Source of the DNA: Caulobacteraceae bacterium
Lineage (GTDB): Bacteria > Pseudomonadota > Alphaproteobacteria > Caulobacterales > Caulobacteraceae
Direction: 5' to 3'
Length of the DNA: 6,041 nucleotides
NCBI GenBank assembly: GCA_947456005.1
Contig: CANGRP010000154.1
Location: 1 to 6,041 of the forward strand
In this document: piece after piece, positions 1 through 6,041 of the stretch
How the letters are laid out: every line of letters starts with the position of its first letter
Numbering within the stretch: the stretch's first letter is position 1
Made by a program: the position numbers and the translations under genes
Notes under the pieces: model-generated
Database searches by the model: none
What the model was told of the DNA's origin: nothing
Seen by the model: only the letters and a program-made list of their open reading frames with translations

Positions 1-207
1 CCGGGTGAAGGCGTCGTAGGCTGAGAAGCTCTCGAACTGGTCCCAGTGGTCGTCGACGGCGTCGACGCGGGAATTGTCCGGGCGCAGCAGGTCGCCACCC
101 AGTTGCAGGTTGTAGGGCGGATCGGCGAAGACGAGGTCCACCGAGCGGTCGGGCAGGCTCTTCAGAACCTCGATGCAGTCGCCCTGGAGGATGGTGTCGG
201 GGGTCAC
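1..207 (-). CDS. ccrM: CcrM, GANTC-specific adenine-N6 DNA methyltransferase (partial, N-terminal 69 codons)
   Basis: This is the start of the cell-cycle-regulated orphan methyltransferase that methylates adenine in GANTC and helps order transcription through the alphaproteobacterial cell cycle. Only the first 69 codons are present; the family is about 350-360 residues, so the rest lies beyond the left edge. The translation contains GDCIEVLKSLP, then the catalytic DPPY motif at residues 29-32 inside VFADPPYNLQLGGDLL, then DNSRVDAVDDHWDQF. As I recall it, this closely matches Caulobacter CcrM. DPPY near the N-terminus is typical of beta-type N6-adenine methyltransferases. The start is inferred: no ATG exists in frame, and GTG at 207 follows GAAGGG with a 6-base spacer. 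A CTG two codons upstream would align with the Caulobacter Met1, but it abuts the GAAGGG and is unlikely. The gene follows rnhB after 86 bp, with regulatory sites in the gap. Confidence 0.93.
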   Translation of the reverse strand, partial: MTPDTILQGDCIEVLKSLPDRSVDLVFADPPYNLQLGGDLLRPDNSRVDAVDDHWDQFESFSAYDAFTR

Positions 208-226
208 GCCCAGCCCTTCGCGGTCG

Positions 227-244
227 GAATCCGGAAGGGGAATC
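227..244 (-). promoter_or_regulatory. Paired GANTC methylation sites in the ccrM leader
   Basis: Two GAATC/GATTC sites lie at 227-231 and 240-244, 20 and 33 bp upstream of the proposed ccrM start. A third GANTC lies at 304-308, in the last codons of rnhB. In Caulobacter crescentus the ccrM leader carries GANTC sites whose methylation state affects ccrM transcription, giving feedback by the enzyme on its own gene. The same arrangement here supports both the CcrM call and autoregulation. The sites are seen directly; the regulatory role is inferred from Caulobacter. Confidence 0.7.
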
Positions 245-281
245 TTCCTCTCACGTGGTTGAAAGACTGTTTCCGAACATG

Positions 282-297
282 GTGAACAGCGAATTAA
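282..297 (-). promoter_or_regulatory. Candidate CtrA-binding box of the ccrM promoter
   Basis: Read on the minus strand, the sequence is TTAA, seven bases, then TTCAC. This is one mismatch from the TTAA-N7-TTAA box bound by the cell-cycle regulator CtrA. If it sits over the -35 region, as in Caulobacter ccrM, transcription would start roughly near 255. The two GANTC sites at 240-244 and 227-231 would then fall in the untranslated leader. The first half-site contains the TAA stop codon of rnhB. The match is short and imperfect, so position next to ccrM carries much of the weight. Confidence 0.55.
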
Positions 298-914
298 ACC
301 TTTGAATCCAAAAGGGCCCGAATGGGCGCCCAGGTCATCCTGTGGGCCGGGCAGGGGCCCAGCCGGCGAAGCGCCTCGACATGCCGGGGCGCGTGATAGC
401 CCTTGTGCGCGGCAAAGCCGTAGTCCGGCCAGTCCCGGTCCAGCTCGACCATCACCCGGTCCCGGGCGGTCTTGGCCAGGATGGAGGCGGCGGCGATGGA
501 GACCGAAAGGCTGTCGCCCTTCACCACAGGCCGGACGGGCGCGGGCAGGTCGAAGCGCCAGGATCCGTCCACGAGGATGAAGGCGGGCGGGATGGCGAGG
601 GCCTCCACCGCCCTGCGCATGGCCAGTCCGGTGGCCTGCAGGATATTCATCCCATCGATCTCCGGGACGCTCGCGAAGCCCACGCCCCAGGCCAGGGCGG
701 CGGCCTTGACCTCCGCCTCCAGGGCGTCGCGCCGGCGCTCGGAAAGGGCCTTGGAGTCGTCCAGGCCCACCGGGACCCGGTCCGGGTGGAGGATCACCGC
801 CGCGGCGCTGACCGGTCCGGCCCAGGGTCCGCGGCCCGCCTCGTCGACGCCGCAGACCGGCGCCGGGGAGCCCGCCTCCAGGGCATAGTCCGGGCCGGTC
901 CCGCCACGGGTCAG
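294..914 (-). CDS. rnhB: Ribonuclease HII, probable CTG start
   Basis: RNase HII cuts RNA in RNA-DNA hybrids and starts removal of single ribonucleotides misincorporated in DNA. The protein has the family pattern: GVDEAGRGPWAGPV near the N-terminus (acidic residues D24 and E25), ILVDGSWRF (D116), then KGDSLSVSIAAASILAK (D134) and a C-terminal GYHAPRHVEALRRLGPCPAHR. D24, E25, D116 and D134 are the expected DEDD metal-binding set. About 206 residues is normal length. The start is a problem. The open frame runs far upstream through tag, but no ATG, GTG or TTG occurs in frame between the ATG at 1424 and the catalytic motif. CTG at 914 overlaps the tag TGA as CTGA and sits 8 bases after GGAG (926-923), exactly where an ATGA overlap start would be expected. 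The gene is therefore probably coupled to tag translation. Identity is very secure; the start is uncertain. Confidence 0.9.
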   Translation of the reverse strand: MTRGGTGPDYALEAGSPAPVCGVDEAGRGPWAGPVSAAAVILHPDRVPVGLDDSKALSERRRDALEAEVKAAALAWGVGFASVPEIDGMNILQATGLAMRRAVEALAIPPAFILVDGSWRFDLPAPVRPVVKGDSLSVSIAAASILAKTARDRVMVELDRDWPDYGFAAHKGYHAPRHVEALRRLGPCPAHRMTWAPIRALLDSKV

Positions 915-1501
915 CCCCCCATCTCCAGGACGCTGGCGTGACGGTGGCAGGACACCAGGTGGTCGTTCACCATCCCCACCGCCTGCATGTAGGCGTAGAC
1001 GATAACGGGCCCCACGAAGCGGAAGCCTCGGGCCTTCAGGGCGGCGGAGATCTCCCGGCTGAGGGGGGTCTCGGCGGGTACGTCCTGGAGGCGCTCGGCA
1101 AAGGTCTGGATGGGTCGCCCGTCCGTGAAGTTCCAGAGGAAGTCGGAGAAGTCCTCCCCGGCCTCGCGCATGTCGAGGAAGATCCGGGCGCCCGAGATGG
1201 CGGCGTCGATCTTGGCGGCGGAGCGGACGATCCCCGCGTCGGCGAGCAGGCGGGCCCGGTCCGCCTCCCCGAACCGCGCCACGGCCTCGGGATTGAACCC
1301 GGCGAAGGCGGTGCGGAAGGCCTCGCGCTTGCGAAGTATGGTGATCCAGGCCAGCCCGGCCTGGAAGCCGTCGAGCACCAGCTTTTCCCAGAGGGCGACG
1401 GGGTCCCGCTCGGGCACGCCCCATTCCTGGTCATGATAGGCTTCGTACAGCGGGTCACCCGCCATGCCGCGCCAGGTGCAGCGAATCAGGCCGTCAGACA
1501 T
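911..1501 (-). CDS. tag: DNA-3-methyladenine glycosylase I
   Basis: Tag is a base-excision repair enzyme that removes 3-methyladenine from alkylated DNA, leaving an abasic site. The 196-residue product is typical length. It shows RCTW at the N-terminus, DPLYEAYHDQEWGVP, GFQAGLAWITILRKREAFR, DAGIVRSAAKI, GFRFVGPVIVYAYMQAVGMVNDH and VSCHRH. The zinc ligands of E. coli Tag (C4, H17, H175, C179) correspond to C8, H23, H181 and C185. The residue aligning with E. coli E38 is Asp (D44), a conservative change. The ATG at 1501 is favoured over the internal Met13 because C8 is a zinc ligand; its Shine-Dalgarno (GAAG) is weak. The gene lies 25 bp after ygfZ and overlaps the proposed rnhB start by 4 bp, so it is probably the middle gene of an operon. 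Confidence 0.96.
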   Translation of the reverse strand: MSDGLIRCTWRGMAGDPLYEAYHDQEWGVPERDPVALWEKLVLDGFQAGLAWITILRKREAFRTAFAGFNPEAVARFGEADRARLLADAGIVRSAAKIDAAISGARIFLDMREAGEDFSDFLWNFTDGRPIQTFAERLQDVPAETPLSREISAALKARGFRFVGPVIVYAYMQAVGMVNDHLVSCHRHASVLEMGG

Positions 1502-1526
1502 GGGAACGAACTTCGCAGGCCGCTCA

Positions 1527-2312
1527 TCACCCCGGCAAGGGCGCCTCGGCCGACACAGACCGTCCCTCCACCGAAAGGGCGCCGTCGATCCGGTCCAGCC
1601 GCAGGAGCGCGAGGGCCAGGCCGTCGACGCCGGACCGGACCTCCCCCGCCCTCAGCTCGCCCTTCAGGACCTCGGAACCCCGGGCCGGCGGAGGCCCTTC
1701 AAAGCGGATCGGGACCAGGCGGGTCTTGACCTGTCCACGCCGCTTCATTCGAGAGGTGGTCTCCTGCCCGACAAAGCAGCCCTTGGCGAAATCGATGCCG
1801 CCGACCCGGTCGAAGTTCAGCTCCACCGGGTAGTCCCGGTCAAAGTCGAAGTCCTCGGCGTCGCCGACCCCGAAGGCGAGCCGCCGCCCGCGCCAGTCCT
1901 CCAGGCTCCCCGTCACGGCCGGAGGGGCTGCAGGTCCCCAGGCGCGCCAGGCCAAGCCCTCCCGACGGGGGTCGGGAACCCAGCCCGGTCCCGGGGGCTC
2001 GGGCCAGCAGGTCCAGACCCCGGCGTCCAGGGGGCGGATGTCGACCCTGGCCCTCAGCCGGTAGATCTTCAGTCGGGTGAGGAGGTCGTCCCGGCGCGCC
2101 GCCGCCACGTCCAGCCAGATCGCCTCCGGACGCCCCACCATGAAGAGATCGAAGAGCAGCCGCCCCTGGGGGGTCAGCAGGGCGCCGTAGCGGGCTTCCC
2201 CGGGGGACAGGGCCTCCAGGGACTGGCTCAGAAGGCCCTGGAGGAAAGAGACCCGGTCCTCGCCGGTGACCTCGACGAGGGCGCGGTCTGTCAGGGGGAC
2301 GCAGATTGTCAT
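1527..2312 (-). CDS. ygfZ: YgfZ/IBA57-type folate-binding protein (Fe-S cluster enzyme maintenance)
   Basis: YgfZ resembles the folate-binding domain of glycine-cleavage T protein. It helps maintain or repair certain iron-sulfur enzymes, such as the tRNA thiomethylase MiaB; its mitochondrial relative is IBA57/Caf17. The 261-residue protein begins with LVEVTGEDRVSFLQGLLSQS and LTPQGRLLFDLFMV. It carries the signature KGCFVGQE at residues 177-184 with the conserved Cys at 179, preceded by YPVELNFDRVGGIDFA and followed by TTSRMKRRGQVKTRL. This order is diagnostic of the family. The ATG at 2312 follows GGAAGG with an 8-base spacer. The protein should be cytosolic. It is the first gene of the leftward ygfZ-tag-rnhB group and is divergent from the glycosyltransferase. 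Folate-binding function is from family knowledge. Confidence 0.93.
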   Translation of the reverse strand: MTICVPLTDRALVEVTGEDRVSFLQGLLSQSLEALSPGEARYGALLTPQGRLLFDLFMVGRPEAIWLDVAAARRDDLLTRLKIYRLRARVDIRPLDAGVWTCWPEPPGPGWVPDPRREGLAWRAWGPAAPPAVTGSLEDWRGRRLAFGVGDAEDFDFDRDYPVELNFDRVGGIDFAKGCFVGQETTSRMKRRGQVKTRLVPIRFEGPPPARGSEVLKGELRAGEVRSGVDGLALALLRLDRIDGALSVEGRSVSAEAPLPG

Positions 2313-2333
2313 GCGGTGAACCTTCCGGCGGCT

Positions 2334-2352
2334 GGAGCCTAACCTAGGCTCC
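2334..2352. repeat. Perfect 8-bp inverted repeat between divergent genes
   Basis: The arms GGAGCCTA (2334-2341) and TAGGCTCC (2345-2352) are exact reverse complements around a 3-base spacer, ACC. The repeat occupies about a third of the 55-bp gap between the ygfZ and glycosyltransferase starts. It lies close to where promoters for both would be. It has the size of an operator for a dimeric regulator, but in RNA it could also form a short hairpin at the 5' end of the ygfZ transcript. There is no T run, so it does not look like a terminator. Function is unknown. Confidence 0.6.
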
Positions 2353-2353
2353 G

Positions 2354-2359
2354 ATTATG
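2354..2359 (-). promoter_or_regulatory. Possible -10 element for ygfZ
   Basis: On the minus strand the hexamer CATAAT matches the sigma-70 -10 consensus at five of six positions. It lies 42 bp upstream of the ygfZ ATG, in an AT-rich patch that is unusual for this window. No convincing -35 hexamer is seen at 16-18 bp spacing. The same patch could hold a plus-strand -10 (TATGTA, 2356-2361) for the glycosyltransferase, which would put its transcript start at or very near the ATG at 2368. Confidence 0.3.
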
Positions 2360-2367
2360 TATCCGCA

Positions 2368-3342
2368 ATGCTGGCCTCGCCCTTTCCGATTCTCTTCATC
2401 ACCGCCACGCGGATCGGCGACGCCGTGCTCTCCTCCGGCCTCATTCACCGCCTCTCGGAGGAGATTCCCGGGGCCCGCTTCACCATCGTCGCCGGCCCGG
2501 CTGCCGCGCCCCTGTTCCAGGACGTGCCCGGGCTGGAGGCGATCATCCCCTTCGAGAAGTCGAGGGACGGGGGTCACTGGTTCCGCCTCTGGAGCCGGGT
2601 CCGCCGGCGGTCCTGGGGACTTGTGGTCGACCTGAGGGGGTCGGCCCTGAGCGGCTTCCTGAGGCGCCGGCGCCGCGCGGTCTATCGGCGGTCCCTGGGT
2701 CCGCCGATGCACAAGGTCGTCGAGGCGGCCAAGGTCCTGGGTCTCCAGGACGATCCGCCGGCGCCCCACATCTTCGTCGGGGAGGCCGCCGCCCGGCAGG
2801 CCGCAGCCCTGGTGGCTGGCGAAGGTCCGATCCTCGCCCTTGGGCCGGCCGCCAACTGGGTCGGCAAGACCTGGCCCGTCGAGCGTTTCGCCCAGGTCGC
2901 CATCCAGTTGCTGGGGCCGGGCGGGGCCCTGGCCGGCGGGCGATTGCTGGTCGCGGGCGGGCCCAACGACACCGCCGTTCTGCCGACCCTCAAGGCGGTG
3001 ACCCCCCGGGACCGGTTCATCGACCTGGTGGGCAAGGTGGACCTCGTGACCCTGCACGCCGCCCTGGGCTCAGCCCGGCTCTTCATCGGCAATGACTCCG
3101 GTCTCATGCACCTCGCCGCTGCGGCGGGCGCGCCCACCCTCGGGCTCTTCGGGCCGTCGGACGAGCAGCTCTACGCCCCCTGGGGCGATCACGGGCGGGT
3201 GCTGCGGGGCGCACGTTCCCTGGACCAGATCCGGACCCTCGATCCGGACCTCTCCCAGTCCATCTGCCACATGATGGACCTCTCCGTAGAGAGCGTCCTC
3301 GCGGCCAGCCGGAGACTGGTGTCTGAGACCGAGGTCTCCTGA
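2368..3342 (+). CDS. GT9-family glycosyltransferase, ADP-heptose:LPS heptosyltransferase-like
   Basis: The 324-residue protein has the two-domain layout of glycosyltransferase family 9, whose members (WaaC, WaaF, WaaQ) add heptose to the lipopolysaccharide inner core at the cytoplasmic face of the inner membrane. The N-terminus reads ILFITATRIGDAVLSSGLIH, with the conserved RIGD and Asp18. The middle has LALGPAANWVGKTWP, the usual nucleotide-sugar region. The C-terminal domain has FIGNDSGLMHLAAAAG (N242, D243, S244, G245, H248) followed by PTLGLFGPSDE, the family signature. There is no signal peptide. The ATG at 2368 is the first in-frame start, but no Shine-Dalgarno precedes it; translation may be leaderless. 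The gene is divergent from ygfZ and 83 bp upstream of the Coq4 gene. Family is secure, but whether the donor is heptose and which core position is used cannot be read from the sequence. Confidence 0.88.
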   Translation: MLASPFPILFITATRIGDAVLSSGLIHRLSEEIPGARFTIVAGPAAAPLFQDVPGLEAIIPFEKSRDGGHWFRLWSRVRRRSWGLVVDLRGSALSGFLRRRRRAVYRRSLGPPMHKVVEAAKVLGLQDDPPAPHIFVGEAAARQAAALVAGEGPILALGPAANWVGKTWPVERFAQVAIQLLGPGGALAGGRLLVAGGPNDTAVLPTLKAVTPRDRFIDLVGKVDLVTLHAALGSARLFIGNDSGLMHLAAAAGAPTLGLFGPSDEQLYAPWGDHGRVLRGARSLDQIRTLDPDLSQSICHMMDLSVESVLAASRRLVSETEVS

Positions 3343-3345
3343 CCT
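3325..3345 (+). repeat. Small overlapping inverted repeats at the 3' end of the glycosyltransferase gene
   Basis: GAGACC-GA-GGTCTC (3325-3338) and AGGTC-TCCT-GACCT (3332-3345) overlap at the stop codon. Either could form a 5-bp hairpin, and the two are mutually exclusive. No T run follows, so termination here is doubtful. They may be only coding-sequence coincidence. Confidence 0.3.
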
Positions 3346-3410
3346 GCGCTGATCAAGGGCTGAAAGCTCTGGACGCTGTAGCCGCCCCCTCTAAGCTGGG
3401 CCCCCGGCGG

Positions 3411-3417
3411 GGAGGAG
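3411..3417 (+). promoter_or_regulatory. Strong ribosome binding site for the Coq4 gene
   Basis: GGAGGAG lies 8 bases before the ATG at 3426. It is one of the two strongest Shine-Dalgarno sequences in the window and fixes the start of this gene. It contrasts with the apparently SD-less glycosyltransferase upstream. Confidence 0.75.
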
Positions 3418-3425
3418 TTGGGCGG

Positions 3426-4352
3426 ATGGCCGACAACAGGGTCCTTCATACGAGGTTGATGCGGGCGGGACCGGGGTCGCCGGCGTCGCCAGTCCTGTTT
3501 GACGCCCTGAGGCGGCCCGCGAGCCGCGAAGTCATGATCCCGGCGGCTGCGGCGGTCGCCCACGCCGCCTTCGCCGCCCCCTGGCGGGTCCCGGAAATCC
3601 TGGATCACCTGTCCGGACTGGCGCCTTCCGCGCCTGCGCCGTCCCGGCCCGTACTGGAGGTTGGCGAGCCCCTGGTGGAGGCGCTCTGGGCGATTGTCGA
3701 CGGCGCCGGCGGAGGGCGGTCGGCCCTTGAGTTCACCCAGGCCACGGCGGCCCTGGCGGGCCATCTCGATCCTGGTTTCCGGGAGGCGCTGCTTGAGGTC
3801 AGCCGAAGTTGGCCGGGCGTCGCCGAGGCCGTCGCCCAGGGCTGGCCGGAACCCTTCACCCTTGAGGCCCTGGCCGCCGCGCCGGCGGGGTCCCTGGCCG
3901 GTGAGTTCCACGACCTGATCGTCCGTAACGGCTTTGACCTGGAGGTCCTGGACCGGGACGCCCTGTCCCTTCGCGACCTGCCCCCGCCCCTCGACTATCT
4001 GAACGCCCGGATCCTGCAGGTGCATGATCTGTGGCACCTGGTCGGCGGCTATCACACCACCGGCCTGCACGAGATCGCCATCTCGGCCTTCCAGCTGGCG
4101 CAGTTCGGGCATGCCTATTCGGCCTCTGTCCTGGCGGTCACCCTGGCTTCGGCCTCCGTTGAGCCGGTCCGCTACGGTGTCCTGGCCGGGGTCATCGCCG
4201 CCGCCTGGCGGCACGGCCGCACCACGCCGCCCCTCCTGGGGGTCGACTGGCCGTCGCTCTGGGCCGAGCCGATCGGGACGGTCCGGGAGCGCCTGGGCGT
4301 GACGGCCTTCGAGTCTCCCTGGCCTGCGGACCTTTTCGAGCGGGCGGCCTGA
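3426..4352 (+). CDS. Coq4-family ubiquinone biosynthesis protein
   Basis: The product is 308 residues. Its core, LNARILQVHDLWHLVGGYH followed by TTGLHEIAISAFQLAQFGH, contains the Coq4 metal-binding pattern HDxxH-x11-E exactly, with H200, D201, H204 and E216. Eukaryotic Coq4 is needed for coenzyme Q synthesis, organises the Coq enzyme complex, and has been linked to oxidative decarboxylation at ring carbon C1. Alphaproteobacterial homologues are assumed to act in the same pathway. The first 35 or so residues and the Ala/Pro-rich stretch near 60-75 look poorly conserved. The protein is somewhat longer than yeast or human Coq4 (about 265-335 residues including mitochondrial presequences). No clear signal peptide is seen; it is probably a peripheral membrane protein. 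The ATG is fixed by GGAGGAG 8 bases upstream. The family call rests on the motif and its surroundings; biochemical role is inferred. Confidence 0.85.
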   Translation: MADNRVLHTRLMRAGPGSPASPVLFDALRRPASREVMIPAAAAVAHAAFAAPWRVPEILDHLSGLAPSAPAPSRPVLEVGEPLVEALWAIVDGAGGGRSALEFTQATAALAGHLDPGFREALLEVSRSWPGVAEAVAQGWPEPFTLEALAAAPAGSLAGEFHDLIVRNGFDLEVLDRDALSLRDLPPPLDYLNARILQVHDLWHLVGGYHTTGLHEIAISAFQLAQFGHAYSASVLAVTLASASVEPVRYGVLAGVIAAAWRHGRTTPPLLGVDWPSLWAEPIGTVRERLGVTAFESPWPADLFERAA

Positions 4353-4358
4353 CCCCGT

Positions 4359-4379
4359 CCCGCCGTTGCCTCCGGCGGG
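4359..4379 (+). terminator. GC-rich hairpin after the Coq4 gene, possible terminator
   Basis: CCCGCCG (4359-4365) and CGGCGGG (4373-4379) form a perfect 7-bp all-GC stem with a 7-base loop, starting 6 bases after the TGA stop. No U tract follows (the next bases are TCGAGTCCC), so this is not a classical intrinsic terminator. High-GC genomes often use such U-poor hairpins, or it may protect the mRNA 3' end. Its position suggests the downstream ligase is transcribed separately. Confidence 0.45.
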
Positions 4380-4433
4380 TCGAGTCCCTACCTTCCGCGC
4401 AACGCGCCCAAGTGCGCTCTGAACACAAGACCT

Positions 4434-4439
4434 GGAGGG
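4434..4439 (+). promoter_or_regulatory. Ribosome binding site for the acyl-CoA ligase
   Basis: GGAGGG lies 7 bases before the ATG at 4447 and decides the start. No convincing -35/-10 pair is seen between the hairpin at 4359-4379 and this site. Confidence 0.7.
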
Positions 4440-4446
4440 TTTCCCC

Positions 4447-6041
<1,595 letters not shown>

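Noticed and set aside
915..1424. Upstream extension of the rnhB frame to the ATG at 1424, making a 376-residue protein.
   Set aside because: This part lies wholly within tag in another frame and is Arg/Gly/Pro-rich. RNase HII is about 200 residues, so the extension is a shadow rather than a fused domain.
1464..2342. A 292-codon plus-strand open frame across ygfZ.
   Set aside because: It is antisense to a protein with the diagnostic KGCFVGQE signature, and its own product has no recognisable domain.
3382..3411. CCGCC...GGCGG pairing upstream of the Coq4 RBS as a possible RNA switch or RBS-masking hairpin.
   Set aside because: It has only five pairs around a long loop with unequal internal bulges, and it does not clearly sequester GGAGGAG. 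There is no riboswitch-like conserved core.
4397..4407. GCGC-AAC-GCGC inverted repeat upstream of the ligase.
   Set aside because: Four-base GC-only arms are expected by chance at this base composition.

Overview
This is a GC-rich chromosomal segment, almost fully coding, from an alphaproteobacterium. It is most likely a member of the Caulobacterales (a Caulobacter, Phenylobacterium or Brevundimonas relative). The strongest clue is the left edge: a leftward ccrM gene (cell-cycle GANTC adenine methyltransferase) directly downstream of rnhB. In front of ccrM are a CtrA-like box and GANTC sites. The Coq4-family gene and the GC-rich codon usage fit the same group.

Layout, minus strand, read right to left: ygfZ (folate-binding Fe-S maintenance protein, 2312-1527), tag (3-methyladenine DNA glycosylase I, 1501-911), rnhB (RNase HII, 914-294) and ccrM (207 running off the left end). 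The gaps are 25 bp, a 4-bp overlap and 86 bp. The first three look like one operon. ccrM appears to have its own cell-cycle promoter in the 86-bp gap but could also receive read-through, as no terminator is visible there. rnhB has no ATG, GTG or TTG start in frame before its catalytic motif. A CTG overlapping the tag stop codon, behind a good Shine-Dalgarno, is the best candidate.

Layout, plus strand: a GT9 glycosyltransferase of the heptosyltransferase type (2368-3342) is divergent from ygfZ across a 55-bp gap that holds a perfect 8-bp inverted repeat. A Coq4-family ubiquinone-biosynthesis gene (3426-4352) follows. Last is an AMP-forming acyl-CoA ligase of the AlkK/DmdB type (4447 to the right edge, lacking only its last few residues). 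The three plus-strand genes are separated by 83 and 94 bp and are probably separate or loosely linked units.

No stretch over 300 bases lacks a gene. I see no RNA gene, CRISPR array, insertion sequence, prophage or defence locus. This is core-genome DNA, and I do not find a novel multi-gene system in it. The points most worth checking are the ccrM control region, the rnhB start and the divergent-gap palindrome.
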